A stretch of 64,000 bases of DNA from Candidatus Woesearchaeota archaeon (GCA_018675975.1 JABGXB010000002.1:62001-126000), one strand, 5' to 3'; numbered from the stretch's first letter, positions 16,897 through 26,072 are shown. A program made the numbers and translations. The notes: generated from the sequence alone by a model not told the origin.

Positions 16897-17466
16897 TTAT
16901 TTTTTACATATATATACAAATGCTGGGGGCAGATTTTTCCAAATAATTTTACTTTTTTCTACAGATTTAAATTTTTTTAGCAATAATTGTTTAAATTTCA
17001 TTCCACTAGGAAGATATGATCCTTGAATATAAGCAAATGTTAGAAATACACCATTTTTTGATAAAGAATCATAAATTGAATTTAATAGATTAATTTGCAA
17101 ACTATTATCAAAAGCAGCCCAAGGCAAACCAGAAATAATACAATCACAATATTTTTCATTATGTTTTAATAAATATTTATTAATTTTATCAGCAGATGAA
17201 TTGTAAACAATTATACCTGGACAATTTTTTTTGGTAATAGAAACAAATTCTTTATTTATCTCTAAACAAAAAAAAGTTGATTTTGAATTCTTTTGTTTTA
17301 CAATTTCTTTTGTAAATACACCAGTACCTGAACCCAATTCAATAATACATTTTTTATTTGAAAGATTAGCTAAATCTACAATAAATTTAGACAAATGTTT
17401 TGAAGACGGTGCAATAGCTCCAGTACATTTAATGTGTTTAAAAAATTGTTTTAAAAACTGATTCAT
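16897..17466 (-). CDS. Phospholipid N-methyltransferase-like protein (COG3963 type)
   Basis: 189-residue class I SAM methyltransferase. GAIAPSSKHLSKFI at the N-terminus, motif I IIELGSGTGVFTKE, an IISGLPWAAF strand and the C-terminal IWKNLPPAFVYICKK match the PmtA-like COG3963 group, often annotated as phospholipid methyltransferase or rRNA adenine methylase-like. The true substrate is not known. It follows dihydroorotase on the same strand by 23 bases, so cotranscription is likely. Confidence 0.8.
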   Translation of the reverse strand: MNQFLKQFFKHIKCTGAIAPSSKHLSKFIVDLANLSNKKCIIELGSGTGVFTKEIVKQKNSKSTFFCLEINKEFVSITKKNCPGIIVYNSSADKINKYLLKHNEKYCDCIISGLPWAAFDNSLQINLLNSIYDSLSKNGVFLTFAYIQGSYLPSGMKFKQLLLKKFKSVEKSKIIWKNLPPAFVYICKK

Positions 17467-17489
17467 AAATTAAGTAAGTCTTTATGTTT

Positions 17490-18560
17490 TTAAATATATT
17501 TTCTTTTATCCCAACCTATTTGTTTTGCCATAGGTTCATAAGGATCATATGGATAATCGCCTCTTCTATCCTTATAATTTACTTTTCTAGTATTTACATC
17601 CAAATTATATAATTTTGCAGGATTTAAAAAAACTAATTTTTCAATTAATTTTTCTGAAAAATTATTAAATCTTAAATATTCTACAATAATAGGCCAAGAA
17701 GCAAGACCAGGAATTCCTGACATAAAAATTCCGCCTTCTCTATTCTTTTCATTTTCTTTATGCGGAGCATGATCTGTTTCAATCATATCAATTTTTTCTG
17801 TTCGCAAATACTCAAACATTCCTTGTTGAGATTCTGGACTTCTCAATGGTGGATTCATTTTAAAATATAAACCATCAGGTTCATTCATACGATTCCAATC
17901 ATAAATCCAATGATGAGGACAAGACCCACAAGTAATATCCATTCCAGCCATTTTAGCATTATATACTAAATCTACTGCAGTAGGTGAAGAAATATGTGCA
18001 ACATGAACTCTACCTTTAAAATTAAATTCAATAACCATACTCAATAAATCTTCAACTGACGCAATTTCACTCTCTTCAGGACGTGCATGACAATGAGAAA
18101 TTGGATTATCCGGAGTCCAAATATGATCATGAATATGATCTTCCTTTTCACAATGTGCAACAAGAAGTCCTCTATAATCTAAATTAGTTAAGGTTTTCAT
18201 TAAAAATCTTTGTTCCTCTTCTAAAGTTATCCCTAATCTTCCAGTAGAATGACCTAAATAAACTTTAATACCGGGAACTTGTTCATATTTATTACATACA
18301 TAAACAGCCTCTTTAATTTGTTCTAAATCTGAAGTAATTCCCATAAAGCATCTATATAAAACTTCTTTAACATCAGCATCTTTTGCTTTTCTAATTTTAT
18401 TTTCAATTTCAACTCTGCTCATTACAGCAGGCTTATTATTAGGCATATCTAAAACTGCAACTAAACCAGAATCTCTTGCAACTTCTAATCCATTTTTAAT
18501 TGTTTCTTTATCTTCTTCTTCAAAATCTCTAAAATGTACATGTCCATCTATAAAATTCAT
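17490..18560 (-). CDS. pyrC: Dihydroorotase
   Basis: Cyclises carbamoyl-aspartate to dihydroorotate in UMP synthesis. Amidohydrolase metal motifs are DGHVHFRD at the N-terminus, HVAHISSP (metal histidine), SCPHHW and TDHAPH (catalytic aspartate), with NPPLRSPES for substrate binding and SGIPGLASW. Length 356 is on the short side of the family. No aspartate carbamoyltransferase is in the window, but pyrF is 1.3 kb upstream, so de novo pyrimidine synthesis appears to be retained. Confidence 0.93.
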   Translation of the reverse strand: MNFIDGHVHFRDFEEEDKETIKNGLEVARDSGLVAVLDMPNNKPAVMSRVEIENKIRKAKDADVKEVLYRCFMGITSDLEQIKEAVYVCNKYEQVPGIKVYLGHSTGRLGITLEEEQRFLMKTLTNLDYRGLLVAHCEKEDHIHDHIWTPDNPISHCHARPEESEIASVEDLLSMVIEFNFKGRVHVAHISSPTAVDLVYNAKMAGMDITCGSCPHHWIYDWNRMNEPDGLYFKMNPPLRSPESQQGMFEYLRTEKIDMIETDHAPHKENEKNREGGIFMSGIPGLASWPIIVEYLRFNNFSEKLIEKLVFLNPAKLYNLDVNTRKVNYKDRRGDYPYDPYEPMAKQIGWDKRKYI

Positions 18561-18627
18561 AAATATATTTAATTAAACCCACTTAAAAAAATTATTGTCA
18601 TAATAAATATACTTGATAATAATATTC

Positions 18628-18635
18628 TATATAAA
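18628..18635 (+). promoter_or_regulatory. TATA-like box for 18657 gene
   Basis: TATATAAA lies 29 bases before the ATG at 18657, with no ribosome site in between. Confidence 0.5.
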
Positions 18636-18656
18636 TTAAATGAAATAATTGAAATT

Positions 18657-19019
18657 ATGGTAAGTGAACAAATAGTGGAAATTTTAAATGATAATGGATG
18701 GTTTATTGACTCAAATAATGATTCATATAGAATTAATAAATTATATTCATTAAAACCCTTAAAGGAACAATCTCATTTGGTTATTCCTTCATTAAAAATT
18801 TCAAACCCTTGTCAAATTAAAACATATGGTTGTCTAAAAAAACTAAATGAATTTAGAATCCTATTTGATGAAATTAAATTTAATCATAATTACACACATA
18901 TAGAATTTAGTTACTCTATTAATGGAAATAAAGAATTTGCACAAATAAATAATACATTTATTATTGAATTATTCAAACAGGGATTTGAAAATATTAATAC
19001 AAGCCCATATCACATATAA
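18657..19019 (+). CDS. Hypothetical protein
   Basis: 120-residue soluble protein of unknown family. It appears to start with a small helix-turn region (EQIVEILNDNGWFIDSNNDSYRI) and then alternates strands, with two cysteines (PCQIKTYGCL). It has a TATA-like box 29 bases upstream. A separate TATA-like box precedes the next gene, so it is probably monocistronic. Confidence 0.5.
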   Translation: MVSEQIVEILNDNGWFIDSNNDSYRINKLYSLKPLKEQSHLVIPSLKISNPCQIKTYGCLKKLNEFRILFDEIKFNHNYTHIEFSYSINGNKEFAQINNTFIIELFKQGFENINTSPYHI

Positions 19020-19051
19020 ACAATTATAAAAGATTAAATCTAAAAAATAAT

Positions 19052-19714
19052 ATGAGAGTAAAAATAATTCCAACTGTTTTTGCATTAAATAAAAAAGAAT
19101 TTGATACTAAATTTAAAAAATTATATAATATTACAAAAGAATTACAAATCGATTTTATGGATGGTAAATTTGTAAAAAATAAATCCGTTGATATTAAATA
19201 TGTTCCGAACTTAAAATCTTATAATAAAAAATATGGACTTAAATGTGAAGCACATTTAATGATAAAAAATCCAATTAAATTAATATCAAAATTAAATCAA
19301 ATTGGATTTAAAAAAATATTAATACATTTTTCTGCATTCAAAACTGAAGTTGAATTAATTAATTGTTTAAATGAAATAAAAAAATATAAAATGATTCCAG
19401 CATTAGTAATTAATCCAAATATTAAATTGAATCTAATTGAAAAATTAATTCCAAAATTTAAAACCATAATGTTAATGGGAGTTTATCCTGGAGCAGAAGG
19501 ACAGAGTTTTGTAAGTACAAATTATTTAAAAATAAAAAAACTAAGACAAAAATTTCCTAAATTAAATATACAAATTGATGGTGGAGTTAATTTAAAAACA
19601 ATTAAAAAAATTGTGGATTCAGGTGCAAATATATTGAATAGTGGAAGTTTTATATCAAGTAGTGATAATCCTAAAAATTCTTTAAATATATTAAAAAAAT
19701 TAGCTAATTCTTAA
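19052..19714 (+). CDS. rpe: Ribulose-phosphate 3-epimerase-like protein
   Basis: TIM-barrel epimerase expected to interconvert ribulose-5-P and xylulose-5-P. Family blocks are QIDFMDGKFVKN, EAHLMIKNP, LMGVYPGAEGQSF and QIDGGVNLKTI, with the phosphate-binding GSFISSS near the end. The first metal histidine of the usual HxDxMDG motif is glutamine here, and the HxE strand reads IHFSAF; the second histidine and both aspartates remain. It may be a divergent epimerase or a relative with another substrate. Its product would feed the phosphoketolase at 2172-4427. A TATA-like box lies 29 bases upstream. Confidence 0.8.
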   Translation: MRVKIIPTVFALNKKEFDTKFKKLYNITKELQIDFMDGKFVKNKSVDIKYVPNLKSYNKKYGLKCEAHLMIKNPIKLISKLNQIGFKKILIHFSAFKTEVELINCLNEIKKYKMIPALVINPNIKLNLIEKLIPKFKTIMLMGVYPGAEGQSFVSTNYLKIKKLRQKFPKLNIQIDGGVNLKTIKKIVDSGANILNSGSFISSSDNPKNSLNILKKLANS

Positions 19715-19899
19715 GATAAAGTTAATAATCCATTAATTGTAAAAGCAATTCCCATTATAAAAAAACCAAAACCCATAATTCTACTATTTTTAAAACTAGT
19801 AAAATACATAAAAAATCCAACTAACATTAAAAATATTCCAGATACTATTGAATAAATTCCACGCACTGGAATACCGCCACTACCACCATATCTACTCAT
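19711..19899 (-). CDS. Small membrane protein
   Basis: 62 residues: a glycine-rich N-terminus (SRYGGSGG) and two hydrophobic helices (about 13-32 and 40-58). The start is supported by a strong Shine-Dalgarno GAGGTGAT four bases before the ATG, which overlaps the end of the Ham1-like gene upstream; the two are cotranscribed. Function unknown. Confidence 0.65.
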   Translation of the reverse strand: MSRYGGSGGIPVRGIYSIVSGIFLMLVGFFMYFTSFKNSRIMGFGFFIMGIAFTINGLLTLS

Positions 19900-19903
19900 T
19901 TAA

Positions 19904-19911
19904 ATCACCTC
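19904..19911 (-). promoter_or_regulatory. Strong Shine-Dalgarno site
   Basis: On the minus strand GAGGTGAT stands 4 bases before the ATG of the small membrane protein and overlaps the preceding stop codon. It shows that the 16S anti-SD sequence is used for operon-internal genes in this organism. Confidence 0.65.
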
Positions 19912-20531
19912 AAACTATTTTTTTTATACCAAGAAACAAATTGTCTAATAAAATTATTTTCAATCTCGTCTGGATTAGCAACTGTTCTATATTCATCCAT
20001 ATCCATTTGAGCAAATGTTTTTTCGAAACTACTTGGAATTAATAATCTACTAAAAGGATATTTATGAAATGGTTTTAATTCACCTTGTGGCTCCATTGCA
20101 ATTTTACCAGTTTGAATATCTGAAAATACAACTGGCTCATGCATTACACCACTAATATAAGCTAAAGAACCTTCTAATCTATATCCTCTATTGTCTTCCG
20201 GAATTAATCTTAAAAATTCTTCATCAGTTAATTCAGATAAAACTTCATGTTTTATACCAGGCCAACTTTCTTTAGAAGTTGGTTTCTTTTTTTTAAAATC
20301 TAAGTATAGTCCAAAACCAATACAAATTGCATTTCTAGAACCATTAAAATCTTTGTGTTTATAAAAATATGATGCATTAGCTTTAACATAATTAGAAACA
20401 CTACTTCCTGCAACATGAATAGGTCCTTCTACTCTCATATGAACTGGATTATTTAAACAATTTAATCTTTTTCTAATCATATGATATAATCCATCATTAT
20501 TAGTAAAAATTTGTAATTCTTCTTTTACCAT
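19905..20531 (-). CDS. Ham1/RdgB-like NTP pyrophosphatase family protein
   Basis: 208 residues related to ITPase/Ham1 proteins, which hydrolyse non-canonical purine NTPs. The best matches are GLYLDF in the middle, LEGSLAYISG, and the C-terminal FSRLLIPSSFEKTFAQMDMD, which parallels the family's F-x-P-x-GxxKTFAEM segment. The N-terminal motif (TSNxxK) is replaced by a divergent IFTNNDGLYHMIRKRL, so substrate specificity may have shifted. A second family member is at 38656-39243. Confidence 0.68.
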   Translation of the reverse strand: MVKEELQIFTNNDGLYHMIRKRLNCLNNPVHMRVEGPIHVAGSSVSNYVKANASYFYKHKDFNGSRNAICIGFGLYLDFKKKKPTSKESWPGIKHEVLSELTDEEFLRLIPEDNRGYRLEGSLAYISGVMHEPVVFSDIQTGKIAMEPQGELKPFHKYPFSRLLIPSSFEKTFAQMDMDEYRTVANPDEIENNFIRQFVSWYKKNSLR

Positions 20532-20575
20532 AAGTGAAAAAATAATTTACCAATTAATAAATATTATTGTGATAA

Positions 20576-21979
20576 TTAATACAAAAATCTCAATAATCCT
20601 TTAATAAAAGGAGTTAATTTTTCAGACATCAAATTTCCGATTATTTTTTTATTCACCCTAGTTGAAGTTGGATATGAATATATTTTATTAAAAAACGCAT
20701 TAATTTTTAATTTATTTGCTTTTGCTAATACTAATTCTTGAAACATTTCACCAGCATTTGGAGCAATTACACTTCCACCAAGTAAATTGTTTTTATTATC
20801 AACATATAAAAGCATTTTCCCATCTTTATAATCATCAACAATTGCTCTATCATCATCTTTAAAATCAAGTGAAAGTTTTTTATATTTTAATTTTCTGTTT
20901 TTAATTTCTTTTTCATTAATTCCAAATGTTGCAATTTCGGGTTGAGTAAAAGTAACCCAATTTAAATTATCATTATTTAATTTTTTCCAAAATAAACCAG
21001 GTTTAAAAAAATTTGATAAAATTACTCCAGCGTGCAATTCAGCTGCATGAGTAAATTGATAACTTCCTGCAATATCACCACATAAAAATACATTAGGATT
21101 AGTTGTTTGTAAATATTCATTTACTTCTATACCTTTTTCATGTGTTTTAATATTAGCTTTATCTAAGTCTAAATTATTATAATTTAAAACTCTGCCAATA
21201 CCAACAAAAACATTATCAAAACTAACTTTAGTTTTTATTCCATTATTATTAATAATACATTCATTTTTTGATGTAAATTCCATTGGATTAGAATTAAATA
21301 AAAATTTAATTCCTTCTTTTTCTAATCTATTTTTTAAAATATTTGAAATTTCAATATTTTCTTTTGGTAAAAATTTATTACCTCTAATAATAACTAAACA
21401 TTCTACACCTAATCGATTAAAGGCTTGAGAAATTTCTAAACTAATTGGACCTCCTCCAATAAATAACATTTTTTGTGGTAATTTTTTCATTGAAAAAACA
21501 TTTTCATTATTAATTACATCAACATTTTCAATACCAGGAACATTTAATTTTCTTGGTTTTGAACCAGTTGCAATTACAATTTTTTTACCCTTAAATGTTT
21601 TACCAGAAACCTCAACTTCATTTTCAGAAACAAATCGAGCTTCACCTAAAGCAACATCAATTCCCTTTTTTCTAAAATAACTTGCATTTTCGTGAACACG
21701 AATATACTCTTTTTTATCATCAATATAATTCATAACTTTTTTTAAATCAATTTTACCAGAAACTTTTAATCCAAAATGCTCTGATTCTTTTGCACCATGA
21801 GCTAATTTTGCACAATGAATTAATGCTTTTGAAGGAACACAACCATGATTTAAACAATCTCCACCAATTGATTTATCAGTTTTATCAATTAAAAGAACCT
21901 TAAATCCAATTCTAATCATAAACATAGCAATATTTAATCCACCTGATCCAGCACCAATAATAATTATATCATATATCAT
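20576..21979 (-). CDS. Pyridine nucleotide-disulfide oxidoreductase (Lpd/MerA-like)
   Basis: 467-residue FAD/NAD-dependent enzyme that transfers electrons between NAD(P)H and a disulfide. It has the FAD motif IIIGAGSGGLNIA, redox centre GGDCLNHGCVPSKA, a second Rossmann GGGPISLEI, FLCGDIAG and a C-terminal dimerisation domain with YPTSTRVN. The usual C-terminal His-Glu dyad of lipoamide dehydrogenases is replaced by this YPTSTR form, typical of mercuric-reductase-like homologues without the extra metal domain. GAGG precedes its ATG. It is the last gene of the TlpA-CcdA-DUF3179 operon. Confidence 0.9.
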   Translation of the reverse strand: MIYDIIIIGAGSGGLNIAMFMIRIGFKVLLIDKTDKSIGGDCLNHGCVPSKALIHCAKLAHGAKESEHFGLKVSGKIDLKKVMNYIDDKKEYIRVHENASYFRKKGIDVALGEARFVSENEVEVSGKTFKGKKIVIATGSKPRKLNVPGIENVDVINNENVFSMKKLPQKMLFIGGGPISLEISQAFNRLGVECLVIIRGNKFLPKENIEISNILKNRLEKEGIKFLFNSNPMEFTSKNECIINNNGIKTKVSFDNVFVGIGRVLNYNNLDLDKANIKTHEKGIEVNEYLQTTNPNVFLCGDIAGSYQFTHAAELHAGVILSNFFKPGLFWKKLNNDNLNWVTFTQPEIATFGINEKEIKNRKLKYKKLSLDFKDDDRAIVDDYKDGKMLLYVDNKNNLLGGSVIAPNAGEMFQELVLAKANKLKINAFFNKIYSYPTSTRVNKKIIGNLMSEKLTPFIKGLLRFLY

Positions 21980-21993
21980 ATTTATTCCTCAAT

Positions 21994-23046
21994 TTATTCA
22001 ATATTATAAAGTTTTGTTTCTGGATTAAACGCATACCACGCAAACCAAAAATCTCTTTCTTTTACTATTTTAGTATTGTCATTTAAATTTATTATATTTG
22101 AAGTTCCATCATCATTCATTTCTATTTTTATATCAACACCAGCAATATTATCAATTATAAAACCAACTTCTTTTACATCAGATTCTTTATATGCTTTTGT
22201 CACTCCATTAATTTCAACACCCCAAATTGGAGTTTTTGGATGAATTCTATCATCTTCATTTTCAACATCGAAGATTAAAAAAGAATCACTATAATAAGAA
22301 CCATACGGATCTACACCATAATTTCTTTGAGCCCCAGTATCTCTAGTTAATACAATAGCATCATCATTATTATTTTTATAATCAAACCAAACAACTGTAT
22401 CAATATTTATTTCTTTTAATTCAAACCCAGTCAATTCTCCAACAATTGCATTACCATCAATTTGCTGCCAATAAGATTTAGTTAATCTATCATACATAAC
22501 TAAATTACTATTAAATAATTTCCCACTAGTACCAAACTCAACTGCATTTCCATCAATTACTCTATGATATGCAATACCCGAGCCACACAATGGACAATAT
22601 GTAATTAAAATAGGATCACCATCAATAAAATCATTTACAATTTCATGCCAAACCAGAATTTGAAGAGGATAAACTTTTTTTTTACCCTTATAATGAATAG
22701 CTAAAACTAATTCATCATCCCCAATCCAATCAACTTCATTAATTTTTTGATATTTCGGATTATCAATTGACGGAATAATATCTTTTACATCCCCAGGTTT
22801 TGCAATACCTTTTTTTATTTTACTTGGATCAATAATATATTTAATTCCATTATAATCAATTTTTATATCATAATTTAAAGAATTATTAATTGCATTAAAA
22901 TCCCAAAATTTATTATTTAATTTAGAATCCCCATTTATTTTATTTTCATTAATTAAATCATTAGAAGAGTTAAAAAATAAATTCAAAATAAAAGATCCAA
23001 ATACTATAATACAAAACAATAAAATAAATTTATTTTTTAATTTCAT
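21994..23046 (-). CDS. DUF3179 domain secreted protein
   Basis: 350 residues, with an N-terminal signal/anchor helix (about 5-25) followed by a DUF3179 domain. Typical stretches are WHEIVNDFIDGDPILITYCP with LCGSG, FGTSGKLFNSNLVMYDR, SYWQQIDGNAIVGELTG and LTRDTGAQRNYG. DUF3179 has no established biochemical role; the conserved TYCPLCG cysteines suggest redox or metal chemistry outside the cell. Its start codon abuts the ccdA stop, with GAGGT as ribosome site, so it belongs to the redox operon. Confidence 0.88.
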   Translation of the reverse strand: MKLKNKFILLFCIIVFGSFILNLFFNSSNDLINENKINGDSKLNNKFWDFNAINNSLNYDIKIDYNGIKYIIDPSKIKKGIAKPGDVKDIIPSIDNPKYQKINEVDWIGDDELVLAIHYKGKKKVYPLQILVWHEIVNDFIDGDPILITYCPLCGSGIAYHRVIDGNAVEFGTSGKLFNSNLVMYDRLTKSYWQQIDGNAIVGELTGFELKEINIDTVVWFDYKNNNDDAIVLTRDTGAQRNYGVDPYGSYYSDSFLIFDVENEDDRIHPKTPIWGVEINGVTKAYKESDVKEVGFIIDNIAGVDIKIEMNDDGTSNIINLNDNTKIVKERDFWFAWYAFNPETKLYNIE

Positions 23047-23739
23047 TTAAAATAACCTCAATATATTAAAAACAAATAATAAATAGTAAATACTTATTAT
23101 CATCATTATTAAACCAGACACTACATTTATTTTATTTTTATATTTAACAAACCCATTAATAACAATTTTACTTTTTAATTGAGGTAAAATACTAAAAATA
23201 ATAATTGGAATAGACATACCTAATCCAAAAAATATAAATTCTATAATATTTAATAAAAAATCCGTAACCAAACTTTGTTTTGCAAACATTAAAGCAATAA
23301 AAAGAGGATTACACGGTAATACTATTATACCAAAAAAAAAACCAAAAAAGAATGCCGATAATTTCGGATTAGAGAAAATTGGACCAGAAAAACTTGGAAT
23401 TAATTTCGAGAAATCAAAATTAAAAACTAATAAGAAGCTTATAATAAATAATATTGTAAACGCAATCGGACTAATTATATTAATAATTTTACTTAAAGAT
23501 AATTCTAAAAACGTAGAAAAAATTAATCCAAATAAACTCATAAATGTAATTATACCTAATGCAACCAGAAAACCCAATTTTGGAATTGCATGTGGAACAA
23601 TCTTTTTTTTACTTAAATTAGTTGCCAAATAAGACAAATATCCTGGATACAATGGCAATACACATACTGCTCCAAAAGGAGTCAACATTCCTAAAATAAA
23701 AGATCCTATAAACTTTAATTGTAAAATTTCACTCAACAT
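23047..23739 (-). CDS. ccdA: CcdA/DsbD-type transmembrane electron carrier
   Basis: 230 residues with six membrane helices. It carries reducing equivalents from the cytoplasm across the membrane to an extracytoplasmic thioredoxin-like partner. The paired cysteines are seen in helix 1 (GAVCVLPLYPGYLSYL) and helix 4 (IIVLPCNPLFIALMF), each next to a proline as is typical. It overlaps the upstream TlpA-like gene by 7 bases, which identifies its likely partner. Confidence 0.9.
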   Translation of the reverse strand: MLSEILQLKFIGSFILGMLTPFGAVCVLPLYPGYLSYLATNLSKKKIVPHAIPKLGFLVALGIITFMSLFGLIFSTFLELSLSKIINIISPIAFTILFIISFLLVFNFDFSKLIPSFSGPIFSNPKLSAFFFGFFFGIIVLPCNPLFIALMFAKQSLVTDFLLNIIEFIFFGLGMSIPIIIFSILPQLKSKIVINGFVKYKNKINVVSGLIMMIISIYYLLFVFNILRLF

Positions 23740-24311
23740 TTTTCATTAATTAAATTATTTATTTTTATCATTGATTTGAATCCACCTAAAAGTAAATGTT
23801 CTGATTTATCTGGACAAATTAAAATCAAAGGTGCTAATGCAGTAGACAAAATACTATTACCAAATTTTGCAGTTAATTCTCTAGTCATTTCAATTGGTAC
23901 AATTGAAAATGGCCAATCAAAATTATTTTTTTTAATATGATTCAAAACAATATTATCATCTTCATTAGGATCAGTATTAAGACCAACAGAAATTATATCA
24001 TCTCCTAGTTGATCATGTAATTTTTTTATTTCTTTTTGTTGTTTTGTACAAGTTGGACACCAAGTTGCAAAACTCTCAACTAAAATTGGTTTATTTCCCA
24101 ATTCCAAAATTTTATAATTTTCATTCGTATTTAAATCAATTAATTCATAATTTTGCCATGATGATATTTGTTTGAGAGAATCTGTTTTAGAATCCACTTC
24201 ATTATTTTGACAAGCCACTAAAAAAAGAGAAATAAAAATAATAAATAGAATAAATACTTTTAAATTTAATTTTTGTTTCAATTTCATCATATTTATTTCC
24301 CCATCAATCAT
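23733..24311 (-). CDS. TlpA/thioredoxin-like lipoprotein
   Basis: 192-residue secreted thiol-disulfide protein. A signal peptide ends in the lipobox-like FLVAC, so it is probably lipid-anchored outside the membrane. The thioredoxin domain holds SFATWCPTCTKQQKEI with the redox CPTC pair, and a cis-proline region near TALAPLILI. The ATG at 24290 is an alternative start with a cleaner signal peptide. First gene of the operon with ccdA, DUF3179 and the Lpd-like reductase; a repeated candidate operator lies upstream. Confidence 0.88.
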   Translation of the reverse strand: MIDGEINMMKLKQKLNLKVFILFIIFISLFLVACQNNEVDSKTDSLKQISSWQNYELIDLNTNENYKILELGNKPILVESFATWCPTCTKQQKEIKKLHDQLGDDIISVGLNTDPNEDDNIVLNHIKKNNFDWPFSIVPIEMTRELTAKFGNSILSTALAPLILICPDKSEHLLLGGFKSMIKINNLINEKC

Positions 24312-24364
24312 TATAATTAAATAATTATAAATATCTTAATACATTTATAGTACTTTAGTGTTAC

Positions 24365-24389
24365 GTTTGATAGTCAAAACAAAGTTTGA
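24365..24389. promoter_or_regulatory. Candidate redox operator upstream of tlpA
   Basis: GTTTGA-TAG-TCAAAAC-AAA-GTTTGA: three alternating half-sites with 3-base spacers. On the minus strand it contains AAACTTTGTTTTGA, a 14-base string found again at 37100-37113 in front of another redox gene set. It is about 55-80 bases upstream of the tlpA start. Confidence 0.45.
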
Positions 24390-24422
24390 ACCTCAATTAT
24401 TATTTAAATAATAATAAATTAA

Positions 24423-26069
24423 TTAATAATTACATTTAATATCATTTAATTCATTTGTAAATATCTCAAAGTTTTCACTATAATCAATTTTACAATCAAT
24501 AATTACAGGTTTATTCAATAAAAATGCTTTTTTTAAAGTTGGAATTAATTCAGCAGATGATTTTATTTCAAATCCTTTAGCACCATAACTTTGAGCATAT
24601 TTAACAAAATTAGGATTATTCAAATCTAATGCAAAATCACTAAAACCATGATTTTTTTGTTTCCATTTAATAAATCCATATGCATTGTCATTCAATATTA
24701 AAACTACAATATTAATTTTATATTTAACTGCTGTAGCTAAATCCTGACTATTCATCATGAATCCACCATCCCCACAGACCGCCAATATTTTCTTTTTTGG
24801 ATCAACTAATTTGGCCGCCAATGCACTTGGCATACCCGCACCCATTGTAGCTAAAGTATTATCTAATAATACGGTACCAATATCATATGCAGGATAATGT
24901 CTACTAAACCACATTTTATATATTCCATTATCTAAACAAATAATATCTTTTTTGCCCATCACAGTTCGAATATCTTTTATTAATTTTCTAGGTTTAATTG
25001 GAAAACTATTATCTTTAGTTCCATCCATAAACAAAATTTCATTTAATTTTTTTTTAATTTTCAATTCATAATTTCCATCATGACTATATTTACCTAATTG
25101 TTTAGAAATCATAGAAATGGATTCTGCAATATCTCCTATCACTTCTACAATTGGATCATAATAAGTATCATTTTCAGAAGAAACAAAATCAATATGAATT
25201 ATTTTTTTATTTCTATTTTTATTCCACACACTCGGTGGATGTTCAACAGTATTATATCCCACCATAATTAATAAATCACTCCTATCAACAACACAATTTA
25301 CATAATCTTTTTTATGTATTCCAAAAGTATATAAACTATTTTTATGATCATCACCTAAAACACCTTTTCCTAATTGAGTATGTATGGCATAAATATTTGT
25401 TTTATTACAAAAAGATTTTATGCTATCTCTCACCCTATTTCTTTGAGCTCTACTACTAATAATTATAATCGGATTTTTTGCTTTTTTAATTTCATCTACC
25501 ACAAAATTAATTGATTTTTTTTCAGCAATTGGTCGTCTTATTTGTATTTTTTTTTGTGGTATAAATCCATTAATATTTTCAATAGCTATATCTTCTGGTA
25601 ACTCAATATGCGTTGCACCTTGCCTTTCTGAAGTAGAAAGTTTAAATGCATTTCTAATTTCTTTAGGAATATTTTTTGGGCTTACAATTTGAACAGAATG
25701 TTTTGTTATAGGCTTAAACATATTTACTATATCTAATACTTGAAAATTTGCCTGTAAATTATCTCGTACTCCTTTTTGCCCAGTAATTGACAACATAGGC
25801 ATACCACCTAATTGTCCATGCGCAATACCAGTAATTAAATTAGTTGCACCAGGACCTAAAGTCGCCATACAAACTCCTACTTTTCCAGTAAGTCTTCCAT
25901 ATGTTGCAGCCATAAAAGCTGAGACTTGTTCATGTCTATTAATAATAATTTTAATTTTTGTTTTTCTCAAACTTTCAAGTAAATCTAAATTTTCTTCACC
26001 CGGTACAGAAAAAATATATTCTACCTCTTCATTTACTAAACACTTAACAAATAAATCAGATGCTTTCAT
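24423..26069 (-). CDS. Acetolactate synthase-like TPP enzyme
   Basis: 548-residue thiamine-diphosphate enzyme of the IlvB/AlsS family. Visible are the N-terminal VPGEEN, the proton-relay glutamate in NRHEQVSAFMA, LGPGATNLITGIA and the TPP motif GDGGFMMNSQDL, followed by LILNDNAYGFIKWKQ. No regulatory subunit gene is adjacent and no other branched-chain amino acid gene is nearby, favouring a catabolic AlsS-like or 2-oxoacid decarboxylase-like role. It lies 3 bases downstream of an aldehyde dehydrogenase on the same strand, with GAGG as ribosome site. Confidence 0.9.
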   Translation of the reverse strand: MKASDLFVKCLVNEEVEYIFSVPGEENLDLLESLRKTKIKIIINRHEQVSAFMAATYGRLTGKVGVCMATLGPGATNLITGIAHGQLGGMPMLSITGQKGVRDNLQANFQVLDIVNMFKPITKHSVQIVSPKNIPKEIRNAFKLSTSERQGATHIELPEDIAIENINGFIPQKKIQIRRPIAEKKSINFVVDEIKKAKNPIIIISSRAQRNRVRDSIKSFCNKTNIYAIHTQLGKGVLGDDHKNSLYTFGIHKKDYVNCVVDRSDLLIMVGYNTVEHPPSVWNKNRNKKIIHIDFVSSENDTYYDPIVEVIGDIAESISMISKQLGKYSHDGNYELKIKKKLNEILFMDGTKDNSFPIKPRKLIKDIRTVMGKKDIICLDNGIYKMWFSRHYPAYDIGTVLLDNTLATMGAGMPSALAAKLVDPKKKILAVCGDGGFMMNSQDLATAVKYKINIVVLILNDNAYGFIKWKQKNHGFSDFALDLNNPNFVKYAQSYGAKGFEIKSSAELIPTLKKAFLLNKPVIIDCKIDYSENFEIFTNELNDIKCNY

Positions 26070-26072
26070 ATT

